A stretch of 64,000 nt of DNA from Triatoma infestans (taxonomy: Eukaryota > Arthropoda > Insecta > Hemiptera > Reduviidae). Positions 47,641-60,439 of this stretch are shown here, one piece after another. Every line of letters begins with the position of its first letter. Positions within the stretch are counted from its first letter, which is position 1. The DNA lies in NCBI GenBank assembly GCA_011037195.1, contig JAAEAF010002588.1, positions 62,001 to 126,000 of the forward strand, given 5' to 3'. The position numbers were made by a program, and so were the translations under genes. The notes beneath the pieces were generated by a model. That model made no database searches and was not told the origin of the DNA. It was given only the letters and a program-made list of their open reading frames with translations.

Positions 47641-49689
47641 AGTATTTCGCTAGTAATGACATTCAAATACTATGCAATACAAAATACAATGATTATGACA
47701 CATATTGTGAACCATTGTAATGAAAGTATTACTTCCTTTCAATTCCAGATTTTTTATGTGCATTCCGTGGTAAAGTTTGAACACAGTTCCTGTTAATATT
47801 ATTGGATAGTTTCTTCAATGTGTTTATTATAAGACATTACTATCAAAGAAATAATAAAAAGAAATAATTTTTAAAATTCGGTTGACTTTCAAAGTAAATA
47901 TTTTAAGCAAGAGTAGAAATGAAATTACTTACAATAAAAAAAACAAACGAGTCCATAGCTGGTCCAGTAATGCTCAAGGATCTCGCAAACTTGCACCGTG
48001 TTTAGGAAAATGGATGTTAAGAATAGAAAGTAGGAAGCAATTTTGTACAGAGGGACTTTTAAAATAAGTAACCCAGCAATAATTATATCTATGAAATAAA
48101 GTAAATTATCAGTTAGAAGAAAATGAGAAATAAGAAGACTAATGAGATATTGGATAAAGAAAAGGAAGAGAGAGGAAGTAGAAGAAGAAAAGAAAAGAAT
48201 CTAATAAACCGAAAAAGTTGGACGTGCTACGTACAGACTCTAAATATAGAGTTCTTTCGCAGGGAAAAGGCTGACTGAGTGGAGGTGTTGAATGGGTAGT
48301 GGTTCTCAGTTAGTACCAATGATTGCCATGGTCTCCTTGGGACCCAATAGATGGACCAACTTTCTAGCACTACAAAACTAGACCACGTGTGTCTGTGCAC
48401 GTGTATGTGAGGGATCAGTAGGTCTCAGTGTGGGGGGGGGGGCAGAAAATTAAACCACATCAACACTCTTGACCACCAACCCAAAAAAGGTGGTTTTATA
48501 CTCCATCCAAACTATTACCGCTTACTTTAACCTCGATTTACACCTAAACAGTGAAAACCTTCATTAAATAAGAAATTAGTTATTCCATATAGAGACAATT
48601 TGGGATGAATTTTCCATTTTTTAAAAATCATTAGGTACTGAGATTTTTACTTCCTTTTACATGTAACATGGTAATGAGAGTACAGGAAATATGAGTAAAG
48701 AATAAAAAAAATGAAAGTTTGTAGAAACGGGACTATGACTATGAACTGGCGAGTTCAGAACGAAACTCTTAGGAAGATTATGAAGGGCAACTAGAGTATA
48801 ATGTTTACTAGAGTTTAATTTTACTTATTTATTACTAGAGTATAATTTTTTTCCTACGCCATCAGCGGCGCGCGGCCAAGTTTTTTTTGTTAAATTAGTG
48901 TGCTTTTATTATGAAAATTATGTGTAATCCTTGTTAATCGCTTTTTATTTTTATCCCTAAAGAAGACAATAAATTTGATGAAACTTGGATAATCTTAAAA
49001 AATAGTGAATTTTTATTGACTGATCCTCGTGATCTGCAACTATAATATATGTACGTAAATAATAACCCAAAAAGCTGACTTTGATAGACTAGAAAATAGA
49101 TGAGTTGAACTGACGGAAACATCCAGATAATTATCCTAAATGTATAAATTAGGAAGATGAAATGAGAGACATGAAGTCAAAATCAGATGTTCAGAACAAA
49201 GAGCAAATAATAACAAGAGAAGAAAGGATCGAGTTAAATGAGGGAAGAATGTTTAAGACACGGTTGACAGAAGCTGGAATACAAATGAAATGTTCTGATG
49301 GTTGAATTTCACTCTCACATCAGAGTTTTATATATATATATATAAATGGCTTCTATTGAAAATTTTCGTCTGTAGTTAAGTACCACTTAGAATTATATAA
49401 CAATGGGCTTAACTTTTACTAATAACTAACGTCTTTTGTTTGAATTAGAAATATATTAGATATTTTATTTAGGGGATCAATTAGTGGAATCTAACAATGC
49501 TCCCAGGCAAATGACCAAATGGGTCAAATGGCATTAACTTCCTTATTGAAAACAAAATGATAAAACGATTAGTAAATAATCTATTTGTAGAATTAAAAAT
49601 CTAGCGGGAAAAATTCATGACTTACTTGTTTTAAACATTTTTCTCCAATTCGGCAATTTTGCCTTAAATTTACACTTGCTGATTTCGAT
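47641..49689. other. Unassigned DNA
   Basis: A G-run at about 48433-48442 and a TA tract at about 49330-49345 are the only simple features. Small open frames have no domain. Confidence 0.5.
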
Positions 49690-50100
49690 GATCCCAGAAG
49701 GGACTGGAGCTGGAATGTACAGGCGTAGTACCAGGCACTCTGAATCAATGCAGAAGATTCCTACCATTTACCTGGCGGAAATCCATGCAATTGGAAGGTA
49801 TAATTAGTTTATATTCAATAGCATGAGAATGTGATCCTGTCGATCGCCATCAAAGTTTACGTGTTATTAGTTTCGTAAATAGGACAGAAATGATACGGCA
49901 AACTTAATGTTCTGGGTGTAAAATATAACAGAGTTATCCTCCTTCCGGAGCAGGGTGGAAGGTAATGAAATGGGCCGACGTTCGGCAAATAAAGGCGCAG
50001 TAACCATTTTTATAGAACTGGGGCTCTTCTATAAAACAGCTTCTTGTCACTCCAAGGAGAACTCCGAAATGAGAAGAAAGTGAAGAGAGTGCGGCTCTGG
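49690..50100 (+). pseudogene. RNase H domain relic of a non-LTR element
   Basis: The frame reads PEGTGAGMYRRSTRHSESM and IYLAEIHAIG, matching the RNase H block G.GAGVY followed by the E-containing AE..AI helix. Then comes HQSLRVISFVNRTEMIR, and in a shifted frame VEGNEMGRRSANKGA, matching the VEGNE.AD.LA..GA end block with Asp lost. The TDGS block is not preserved in front. Several frameshifts are present. Confidence 0.65.
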
Positions 50101-51603
50101 AGAATTCTCCTAGGCTAACTTTAAGTGATAACAAACTCATACAGCACCTAAAGACGTTGGGCCTAGATCATGGATAGTACCTGCAGGTTCTGAGGCGAGA
50201 TGGAGGATTCTCCAATCCACTTTCGAACGACGTATAAGTGACGCTATCATTCACACAAGGTTTAAAAGCCTAGTTACAAACCGGATATTGGAGTGGAAAT
50301 ATCCTTTTCAAATGCTGAAATTTCTCAGAGAAATAAGCTTAGAAGGAGTGCAATCACCTCCAAGTCGTGCTCTTTTGCATACAGAGTTGTATATTGAGAA
50401 GAAATTTGCATTTTTAAGGAAAAATATTTACCTGGAAATGAAGAGAAACGGTGTAAAGAAAAAGTGGTGTTAGTGTTATATTGCTGTTTTTTCCATGTTG
50501 GGTTAGAATTTCGCTTTCAGTGAGAGAATCAGTTTGGATTCCTAAAGTGAGGGCCCCTCCCTATGGGTGATGAACCGGCATTCTGAATAAAATTGAGAAA
50601 CTTCGTGAAACTACAGCTTATAGCAAGTAGGTCAAGTAGGACAGAACTAAACAGTAGGAATCGTGGTTGCCCACACGCTTCTCAATGAAAATCGCTCTGG
50701 CAGTTTTTAACCTATCATGGACTGCTGCGGCAAAGGTTTAGTTTAATTTAAAAGTGCTCATGGATCAAGTCTCTAAAATCTAATTTTTGTGAATTTAATA
50801 GATTTCAAAAATGTTTATTGCAATTTTAAAAAAACTGCAGTTCTTTAAAAGTAAAAATATGCTGCGCACTGGGAAAAACCTTTCGATGGATTACTTAAAT
50901 ATCATGTCTGAAAGTTCTGAAGTTTTTTTTTTTTGTTAAATTCCTAAGCAGTAATATTATCCGACCACTTCATTGAAAAGTTATGCACTGACAGCTGCAG
51001 TCAATAGCTCTGCTTTACTTCCCGAGCTGGATCCACTCAATATAGTTGATGTTATTTTTAGAGCAATAAAAAACAGAGATAGCAGAAGTTAAGGAAACAG
51101 AACATGAAAATAAAAGGATACATTACGTTAATCGAATAAATAACAGCAATGTTAATCTTGATCTATAATGAACTGCTGTGCGCACATGGTACTAGTTTTT
51201 AAAAATAAAATTTGCGGATTTATTAGGCTTCAAAATTTTTATTAATTAATAATAATTAATAATAGACTGTTTAAATTTTGATTTTTTTTAATTAATTTAA
51301 AAAAAAAGAGAAAGACAGTAAAGATAATAAAATAATGCCCTCAATAATAATAATAACGCTCTTAATACCTTGAAGCTTTATATTACGAAAGCGGATAAAA
51401 ACAAATTTAGAGAAAGGGAGACGGGACAGGGCGAAATAAAAATTGTCTCATCTTACTGTAAGCCGATTTCATTTTAACATAATCCAAACACCTATACCAC
51501 TCAAAAATTTAAAAAATATATTTTTTTTTTAAACAATATTTTCTCCTAATATTTAAATAAAAAAAGGGACAAAAAAAGTAGAACAATAAACAACACAAGC
51601 ACG
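50101..51603. other. Unassigned DNA
   Basis: The open frame 50288-50473 shows no domain; the rest is AT-rich without signal. It could contain further decayed 3' parts of the RNase H relic before it. Confidence 0.4.
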
Positions 51604-52410
51604 AACAAAATCTGGTATGAAATACATGCGAGTTTATCTCAATTAATATCTAATTATTATAAAAAAAATAATGGATTAATAATGGATAATTATTTACGTT
51701 CTATTGTGCTTGCCACAAAAAAAAAAATTGTAGTAGTTAACAAGTAGGCCTCACTGTGTGTAGCAATGCACCTTTGTACAACTTAATAAAGCTTGTAGCG
51801 ACAGTTTAAATTTTAATCTAAGTCGCAAATCCCCTATAATTCCCCTAAAATCAGGTTCCCCAGAAAAACGTTACAAATAAAAGTGTTAGATTTATATCTG
51901 GGCAGTCAGTATTCCAAGTTTAAAATAATTGTTTTCGAGAAAATTCCAAAAAACTTAAAAAAAAAAACCTATCGCACTTTCGATTGGCCGATTATCATAA
52001 AAAATTTGTAATTCTAACAATGATATTAATGTATATTAATATAATATTTAATATATATTGATAATTATATTCATTTACGGTGGTAGAAAGAAACACTAAA
52101 CTGAAACAATACTTTAGAGGAAAGCTAAACGTTACTGTTTCCCCCCAGATGCGTGACAAAGGGAAAAATGTTTCCAATAAAAGTGATAATTATTTTCATA
52201 TTGGTATATGAATGAGTATTAGTACAAAGGATATGGAATGTAAAGAAACTTCTTATAGTTACGATAAATTATTCACACACACACACACACACACCCACAT
52301 CATTTGCTAAAGAAAAGAATTGAAAAAGGTAATTTCCCATTGAGAAACTCAATTTCAAAATTTGACACGTTCGCTCAATTCTTCCTCTCATAAACAGTAA
52401 AAGAAAGTTA
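51604..52410 (-). repeat. DR1 copy, minus sense
   Basis: Starts acaaaatctggtatgaaata, has gcactttcgattggccgatt near 51975, a CA microsatellite at 52273-52294, then tttgacacgttcgctcaatt and the hairpin cttcctctcataaacagtaa / aagaaagt at about 52380-52410. Confidence 0.8.
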
Positions 52411-52444
52411 AATATAAAAAAGATATAGTATATTAATTTTAAAA

Positions 52445-53236
52445 TAGCTGGTACGAAACAATGACAAAACTATCTTTTATTGAAACACTTACAATATAAT
52501 AATTAGTAAAAGTTTCTTCAGAGTTAGAAGATTTAGTAAATCTTTAGTTGCCCTTCTTAAATATTTAGATAGTGGAAACTTACAATATACTGAAGTGGCA
52601 GTTTATAGTTGAGCCTAAAGTCCGACGTAGCTCCCAACTAAAATAATATTTTCGGCATGTGTTTCAAATAAAACATACAGGTATAAATTATAAAAGATAC
52701 CAAGCACAATAACTACAGAGAATCTAACTATAGAGAAAATCGTACTTCCGATATATCGATTTTCCTCAAACTCGGAATTCTGACAACTCATTCAATTCTC
52801 ATTTATATTGTATAGACGATAGAATCGTAAAATATAATTAAATGGCACTTTATTAATAAGAAAGCCTAATGTCACCACCCCCATCCTCTAAACACTCCCT
52901 TAAACTGGTGTTCCCGGAATATGTTTTAAATAAAAGTTGTAGCCTGCTATCTTTTTTATGATTAGTTGATTTAGAAAGTTCAAAGAAAATATTTAGAGAT
53001 CTATTCAGTAAAGTGTACTTCCTGTCGACAGATTTTTTGGCCAAAACCTTATTGTAGTATCAGCTAACCTTATTGTCATGGCTGGTAGCAAGCAGAGCTA
53101 AACGAAATTCTAAGATTTTGCTTTATTTTTTGAGTTATTCTGACCTCACACCTCCGCCCCCCAACACAGAAACATGTATTACAAAAATCTGACACGATCG
53201 CCATACATACTCTTACTAGGAAGTAAGAGAAAGTAA
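52445..53236 (-). repeat. DR1 copy, minus sense, in tandem with the previous
   Basis: tagctggtacgaaacaatga opens it and tacttccgatatatcgattt is a mid block near 52744. tacttcctgtcgacagattt (about 53019) marks the next subunit, and it ends with tctgacacgatcgccataca and ctcttactaggaagtaagag aaagta. Separated from the preceding copy by about 35 bp and in the same sense. Confidence 0.75.
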
Positions 53237-54029
53237 ACAGTGTTTTGTGATTATTGGCAAAGCTTCAAAAATACCATAAAATCGAAATAAATTTAATATA
53301 AACAACTTAAAAGCAAGTAGTATCTTTGCTAAGTAATTTGTTTGATCAATAAAAGATAACATTTTCCCATTGTTCGACCAGAATAAGGGTGAGCCAAACA
53401 AAAAAAAACAAGCAAACTAAGTGTAAAAGTTCTTGGGTGCACTTAAAAAAAAGGGAAAACTCGAAAGTATATAAAAAGAGACGGTAATAACCAACTACAG
53501 AACAAGGAAGGAAAAAGAAGTGGTGTCCTGCTATTCTGGATGCTGCAGATAAGAGAGCACCTAGAGTGCTTATGATCACTTTTCCTCCCCCAATAAGAAA
53601 GCTTGTTAATGCTGAGAACACCATTACCAGTGGTATGTACAATTAGAATAACGTAGTTTTAATTCTTATCCTTAAAGGGGGTAAAAAAAGAGAAAAAGGC
53701 CGTATCGTTGAAAGAACAAAAGTACATGCTGTTTTTCCCAAAGGGAAACACCAGTTCAATATACAAACATTAAACTGGGAAAACCTGTATATCAAACAGG
53801 GGATTAACATGTCCCCTCATAAAACTGCCGAACAGGAAACAAGCAGGTCTAATGTTGAGAATGTTTTGGTAGTTGTAGACTTACTCTCTACCATTTTACT
53901 TCCAACACAGAGGACTCCTGGCAGGTTACACAAATCAATTAGACAACTTCAACCAGCTGTCAACTGAATCAATTATTCACATCACTCATACAAGACTGCT
54001 GTTAATGGTAGTATTAAGTGAATATTCTC
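53237..54029. other. Unassigned DNA
   Basis: The minus-strand frame 53346-53642 has no domain. Nothing else supported. Confidence 0.45.
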
Positions 54030-54330
54030 TTTCTAAGTTACTATTTCTACTAAACATACAGGATTCTGCAACTTCTTCTAAATCTACACACTTGGCTACC
54101 TCTTGTAGAGTTGCGAGGAGTTCCCTCTTATAGAGCCGAACCCAACCATCGCCCATCCATCCTCCTGCACCTTTTCTTTCGATCTCCTCCTAGCTTTGCC
54201 TCTCCACACCCTTTGCACCCATATATTCACTGTAAATGCTATTCGTGCGCTTATTTTCCTGCTCGTTCTGGGCATATGACCAAACCATAATTACCGTTAC
54301 AGCTGCTTTGACGTTTAACTCTTTGGCCTG
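54030..54330 (-). pseudogene. Non-LTR RT C-terminal relic
   Basis: The minus strand reads MVWSYAQNEQEN in one frame and WFGHMPRTSRKISARIA in another; the second matches the GH..R phrase near the end of LINE RT proteins. It continues IWVQRVWRGKARRRSKEKVQ, a basic end typical of the same region. No catalytic motif remains. Confidence 0.5.
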
Positions 54331-54448
54331 CCGTTGACTTAAATGGATTTTTTGTCAATGTGCTTCCAGGATTCGCTAGAATGTGTAAGAAGGATGGAGA
54401 TAATTGTGTTTCTATCCTTTTTGAGTTACTGAATCACCTTTTTATTTT

Positions 54449-55168
54449 CTCTTACTTCTAGTAAGAGAAAGTAATTGCGATCCTGACAAATTTTCGAATT
54501 CAGTATTCAGTGGATGTAGTGGCAGTTTAAATTTAATCCTAACTTAGAGGCCCCAAAACACCTATAAAATGGGGGGGGGCGATTCAAATAAAAGTGATAC
54601 GTTTAGTGTGTGAACATTTTCAAAATTAAAGAAAATCCCACTTTCGAAAAATCTATTCTGTAAAGTCGCAGTTCTGGTTAACTGATTTTTTTTTCTTCAA
54701 ATTTGGAATTCTATCAATCCTTCTAACGTATATTAATTATATATAGGTTGTACTACCATGCAATGGTACTTTAGAGAAAAGCATAACGCTAATGTTAACT
54801 CTGAACTCCCCCAAAATAACAATTTTATCTGGAAAATGTTTCAAACAGAAGTTACCAGGTTATTTAGTATGCATGTATGCACAATAGTATGAAGATAGTA
54901 ATACGAAGTTTAATGAAAGTCGTTGGAGACTTTTTCAAGAAAATCGCGAAAACAACCATTGAATGAAGTCGCACTTTCTGTTGATGGATTTTGCCAGAAA
55001 ACTTTCGTATCAGATGCGGTGGTTAGTCCAGTATATGTAAACGGAATACCAAGTTTCAGCTTTTTGCATTTTTTCATTTTCAAGATATTTACAGACATCA
55101 TTTTGTTCACTTCGAAAATTTAACACAATCGCCATACTACTTCCTCTGACTAGAAATGAGAGAAAGTA
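54449..55168 (-). repeat. DR1 copy, minus sense, with opposing head
   Basis: 54449-54528 is a plus-sense head that starts with the near-perfect palindrome tttctcttacttctagtaag agaaagta and continues attgcgatcctgacaaattt. A minus-sense body follows to 55168, ending acttcctctgactagaaatg agagaaagta. The head-against-body arrangement is the same as at 33565-34648. Confidence 0.8.
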
Positions 55169-57054
55169 AGAATAAACTAAAACTTTTTTTATTTTTCACA
55201 GAAATTCTGTAAAAAATATAAAACACAATTTAATTTTAAGAGAAAAACGTTTATTAATCATTTTTGACAAAACTTTGACTGTATAATTTTATATTAATCA
55301 AATTTGTGAGGCCCTTCCAAGCGCGAGGTACTAATCTATATAGTTTGTTTAAATTATGTGTATTTCCGGGCTCGGTGTTTTATTTACATAGAACATAGAT
55401 ATAAATTTAAAGTTATTATAAATTAAATTAAACATTTATACTAATAACATTTTCTATTTTATTATCAATTTAATCCTAGAAAGTTTAGATAGTTTCCTGA
55501 AGTTAGCAAGTTATAAAGGATTTATTAGTATTAGATATTAGTAACTAACAGGCAAGTATCAGCGAATAATGGTGTGGAGGGAAGATGGGCAAGCAGTAAG
55601 TAAAGTAAGGTCCTCCCCTATTCACATAAACAGGTGTCCTCAGAAATGGATTAGATCTGGTACAGGAACAGTTCTATGAGAGAAGAGGGAGGACAAATGA
55701 TTTACAGATGGCACTTCCTGGTGTTAGTAGTGAGAAGGAGCGGTGATAAGAGATGGAAGGGGTAAATCCAAGTATTAATTAGTTGTCTGTCTTGTCTCTT
55801 AGTAGTATAACATAACTCTCTTGCTATTGGGGAGTTGTTTGTTAAAATGGCACAAACCAAAATTGAACTTACCACTAGTCCTAAACACATATAATATCGC
55901 AGAGAATCACCATGATCCAAACACAATGCCCTTTCACTAACTTATTACTACGCTTACTAATAACCTACCAAAATATCTAAACACATCTATCCCCCCTCCC
56001 AAAAAAAAAACTCAACTAACGTATAAAACTATGCATAAAAGTTACATGAATTAATAATTAATCTTTATTACTTATAAACGATGTAAAAGATGAAGTTTCC
56101 CTTTCTCATTCACCGGTTGATCATAAAAGTGATATCAACCATCAAAATACAGCCGTTCACACAACAATAATTACAATAGAAGAAGCAGCCGTAAAAGCTA
56201 TTAAAACAATGACTACAGAGCTAAGTTCATTTTAGCACCGACAGCGCATTCATAATGGAACCCAAAAGAAGTCCGTTCCTAATTTACCATTACTCATAAT
56301 ATAAATATCATAATATCATATTTAAGAACATAAAATCATAATAAATTAATGGTTGTTGGCTTTCTTCTTTCCAGAAATAAATAATTATTACGATTATTAC
56401 GCCTTAATGGAAATGATGTTTAATAAAATTGTGATAAAAGTGAGGAAAATTACTCATTCAGTAGTAAAAGTTTATTTTTTTAAAATTTCTTTATGAACAC
56501 AGAATATTTTAAGGGTTATTATAATTTTATGGCGGCCGAAAATTACCGTCTTACTAGGAGGAAGGAAATCGTTATATCCTAATCGTTTTTTTTTTTTTTA
56601 AATAGTTTAATATTATTCGAAGGCTTTTGAAAAAAGAAAAATTCTCTACTTTCTCTTTCTGCTTCACTTATCTGGATAAGTGACCAAGTTTTTCTTTAAA
56701 TTTGGTATTTCTATTAGATAATTCAGATGGACGCCTAATGACAAGGCGTCCATTTAATAACTATTTTCTCAAAAAAGTTTCATTCCAAATATAGTTAGTG
56801 ATAGACAGTTATATGTGTAGTAAATATTCATAGCAATAGTGTGATGAAAAAACTGGAGTGGCAAACTATAAATCTTAATATTTCCAGTACTTTTCCAATA
56901 AGCCATCCTATTCAGAGTACTTTGAGGTCAACAGCATACACACAAAACACACACACACAAGTGTGGAATAGAATATTTTATTTATTTACACTAATTACAT
57001 CAGAGCAAAATGAGTTGGAATGTAGGTACATAATGACTTACAAACTATCGGGCA
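55169..57054. other. Unassigned AT-rich DNA
   Basis: No supported gene, RNA or element boundary. A short CA run lies near 56939-56960. Confidence 0.5.
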
Positions 57055-57285
57055 GGGAAAGGATTAGCTCAGAGGTAGCGCGCTGGACTAGCAACGCGGA
57101 GTTCGAATCCAGCCGTGTTACCCTTAGATTTTCTCTTCCTAGGAGCCCCTACAGCTCACTGTCCGGTGATGGACAGTGTTATCTGTAATGAGAGAAACAC
57201 GTCAGAGGCCGGCAGTCATGAGGAAGGCTCCGGGGAAAGGCGCAAGTTGACAACGATGTGAGACGCCTGAAATTTAAAAAAAAAA
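57055..57285 (+). mobile_element. tRNA-derived SINE, subtype A, best preserved
   Basis: It begins gggaaaggattagctcagag with A-box tagctcagaggtagcg and B-box gagttcgaatcc, then cagccgtgttacccttag, cctaggagccc, the tccggtgatggacagtg core, ggccggcagtcatgagg and gcgcaagttgacaacg. It ends in ctgaaattt and a long A-run. The anticodon position reads AGC, so the head may stem from tRNA-Ala. About seven bases are missing before the B-box relative to a tRNA. Confidence 0.9.
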
Positions 57286-57298
57286 AAAACAAAAAAAA

Positions 57299-57334
<36 letters not shown>

Positions 57335-57386
57335 CAAAAAAAAACAAAAAAAAAATATAAAAAAACTATCGGGCATAACAAAATTA

Positions 57387-57423
<37 letters not shown>

Positions 57424-57465
57424 ACACCACACACACACACAAACACCACACACACACAAAAAATA
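57273..57465. repeat. A-tail, CT and CA microsatellites
   Basis: An extended A-run with scattered C/T residues (57273-57365) forms the SINE tail, followed by (TC)n at 57387-57422 and CA-rich DNA to 57457. Minus-strand frames here are artefacts. Confidence 0.95.
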
Positions 57466-57470
57466 TATAT

Positions 57471-58116
57471 TGTAATGTGTAGATCTTGGGGAGAAATGAT
57501 GAAAAAATACAAATTATGATTTTGTAATTATAAGTAAAATATATTAGTTCAAATGTATTTAATATTAATTTATTATTACTTAGTACAATTTCAAGATTGG
57601 GTTTTTACGAAGGTTGGGTGAAACAATGAGGGACAGTTAGAAAGGTAGAATACCTTTACTTATAATAAAAGGGAATTTCCCTCTTCTCACTTTCCCCGGG
57701 GTGGAGGTACAATATATAAGGTGGACCCTATTAGGGAAGGGTTTAGTTCAAAATTTATGCCGTAAAAGGAGTGAATTCTGTGATTAGAAAAAGCCATGTT
57801 ACAGCAGTTAGTGGTGGAAGTGCCCCAAGAAACCCAACCTTCTTCAAGTCAGTAAATATGTAAAATATGTAAGTTTATAAATTTCTCCCAAATGACAAGA
57901 CATATCTCAATATTGTATTTATTAATTTTTGACATATATTGGTTATTTTAATTATACATTTTGAATCTATATACTTTGTGGTTTTTTCATCCTCTCCAAC
58001 TTCTGTATAAACACAGACCTCACGAGATCCCTTTAGAGAAGATTTCAATTATGAATTATAATAATTAATTATTAATTAACATATTTAATTTACCTCCCAA
58101 TAAAAATCATATTACA
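57471..58116 (+). mobile_element. Solo LTR, 646 bp, same family as 43159-43788
   Basis: TG...CA ends (tgtaatgtgtagatc ... atattaca) flanked by atat on each side. A TATA-like caatatataagg lies near 57711, and the shared blocks gggtttttacga, gggaatttccct, cccaaccttct and cacagacctcacgagatccc occur in the same order as in the 43-kb copy. U5 is AT-rich and diverged. No internal retroviral-type genes follow. Confidence 0.88.
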
Positions 58117-58120
58117 ATAT

Positions 58121-58511
58121 AGTAACGCAGCCAGTGGTGCCATCTAGGAGAGGAAATAGGAACCTCAAGTTCTCTTAGTGGCCGCTAGGAAGCACTGGCT
58201 GTAGTTCTCTCTGGAAGGATTGAGAAGAGTCTAGAAGATTCTCCACCGGTATAAATAGTGAGACCGTAGAGAGTTGAGAGAGTTTTTCTAGTTACAAACG
58301 AAGTGTACGTTTGTGGAAAGTATATAAAAGGTGAACAAAGTAAACTTTTGTGGTTTAAACTGTGAAGTAGTTATTATTAAGTGTTGTATTTTGTAATTTA
58401 TTGTGTATAACAATAAATTTGTGTTTTCTTTATTGAAGTATAGAGTATTTTATCTATACGAACCCACTCAAAACTGGTTGCAGTAGCTAGTTTAGAGGGA
58501 AAAACGTTACA
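58121..58511 (+). mobile_element. Second LTR-like unit, different family
   Basis: Starts taacgcagccagtggtgcc and ends aaaaacgttaca, with matching inner ends TAACG/CGTTA. A canonical tataaatag box is at 58250 and an aataaa signal near 58412, giving a U3-R-U5 layout of about 390 bp. The expected 5' TG is not visible, perhaps lost, and no clear target duplication was found. It lies 4 bp beyond the first solo LTR. Confidence 0.6.
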
Positions 58512-58900
58512 CTATTTTAGAACTCAAAAATTAAGAATGCAATGCGATGGCAGTAAAAGCAACTAAGAATAATACATTTATCAAATAACCGATGATACGT
58601 AATAATCACCAACGATATATGTAAACTGAATTCAAGGATTGGTAGGAAACCTGCCTTTCTTATTATACACATCCCAACGTAAGGATTTTACTATAATACC
58701 TTTACTATAATTAATATAATAATAATAGGGCTTTATATGCACGATTTAAAAACTTCACAGATAAATGAAATTTTAAGATGGAATAGTTCAATGAAGATGG
58801 CAAATGAAAAACATTGAAAAATAAACCAAGAAAGAGGTGTCTTAAATTACATGAATATAAGTTATTTTTCTAAAAAAAAAATAAAATAAAATAAAAAAAA
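58512..58900. other. Unassigned DNA
   Basis: AT-rich sequence and an A-rich run (58872-58900) before the next SINE; nothing else seen. Confidence 0.5.
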
Positions 58901-59212
58901 TCAAGGCTTCTGCCTAGTTCAGTGTTAAAGCTCCCGATTTAGTATGAGTTCGATGAGTTGATGAGATTCGATTCCCATAAGGGCTCCATTAAATTTATAT
59001 TGAAATTTTCCAAAATGGGCTCATCACTGCTGCAGAAATTGAAATCGAGGCTATCTGACTCACTGAATCACTACAACCTGAACATTTATTAATGATGGTG
59101 GGGGGCCATGTGAAAATGAAAACAAATATGGAGTATAAGAAGGGACCCATATCAATGGCCAATGTACCAGTCTACCTTCCGTTGGAAGGACATCCGCTGA
59201 CAAAACAAATTA
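58901..59212 (+). mobile_element. tRNA-derived SINE, second family (candidate)
   Basis: The head has tgcctagttcagtgttaaag as an A-box and gagattcgattccc (58963-58976) as a B-box at tRNA-like spacing. The body (gggctcatcactgctgcag, ccgttggaaggacatccgc) is unlike the other SINE family in this window. The 3' tail is AT-rich without a clean repeat. Confidence 0.6.
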
Positions 59213-60439
59213 ATATAAAATAAAGCAATCAAAATCATAATAGCACCGCTTTCAAGTCATGTCCGGAAATAATGCAAAAAAATAGATTTCAAAGTTGCGT
59301 AATAATCATCAATCAGCTGTGTAGGTTATTAACTGAATGAATTCTACACACTTTGTTTACTATTCAGATCTTTCCTTAAAAATAAAAATTCATATCTTTA
59401 TGTCCTGATAACAAAGTTCTATAAATGAGAATGATTGCAGATTAACAACATGCAAAAAAATTTATATGATTTCCATAATAAAAATAAACTCAAAAGCATA
59501 AAGAAACAAACATTGAAACCATCCAATGCTCTTGCAATAATAAGAAAATAAAGTATAATAAATGCGAGAAAGAGATATGGCAAAATATGAAACAAACAAA
59601 TTGCACAAATTATGCAAACGAAACAAATCAAGACACAGAAAATCAAGAATCAAGAATCATAATTAAAATCATTTAAAAATAAAAAAAAAAAAAAATTGCA
59701 TGCACATTACAAATAATTATTGAAAATTTCAAACAAACTAAAACAATGCTAACCCGTCAAACGGAGGTTCAACATTGGCTTGTTTAGTCATTCCTCGCAT
59801 CCGCTTCCCATCACCTGTAACATATATATATATTATTAGAGAGAAACTAAACAGAAAATAGATAAATGACTGTAAAGGTCACTATTATGAATTTTTTTTT
59901 TTATAGATTTTTTTTATAGATGAAAATATTTTTTTTATAGAGTTTAATCCATTGATCTAAAATGACGAATCTGACTGGTCTAACTTGACATGTTAATAAT
60001 AATAATAATAATAATAACAATAATGTTTATTATAATAATTGTGTCTATTATTTATTTGCATCGCTTATATTTATACGTTAAAATGTTTAAAACTAAAGAC
60101 TTCAGGCGTGGAATAAGTCCATTTATCGAGAAGGCTGCACATAAATATACTTAAAATTTAAATTTATAAACTACACATTTCCCATGATAATTGAATTATG
60201 AAATGATTAATTAAGTTGCGAAATTTTGTTTACTACACAATAGTTAGAAGCAGGTTTGCAGTTCTAGGGACAAATAAATAAAGTAGTGCAAAACACTCTG
60301 TCGAAAGGCAAGACTTCAAGTAGAAGCTAATAAAAAGCGCAATCTGGAAATAAATGAGATAAATAATATATGTACCTGCACCTCGGGAAAACTCTGGAAC
60401 GAGGAGGAGCATATATACATTAAGAAATGACAAATTCCA
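59213..60439. other. Unassigned AT-rich DNA
   Basis: (AAT)n at about 59994-60017 and T-rich runs near 59890-59940. No gene. Confidence 0.5.

Noticed and set aside
57055..57124. Functional tRNA gene
   Set aside because: The tRNA-like head runs on into a SINE body with an A-tail, and bases are missing before the T arm, so it is a SINE head and not a tRNA gene.
57179..57459. Phe-rich and Arg/Glu-repeat minus-strand frames
   Set aside because: They come from the SINE A-tail and the CT microsatellite.
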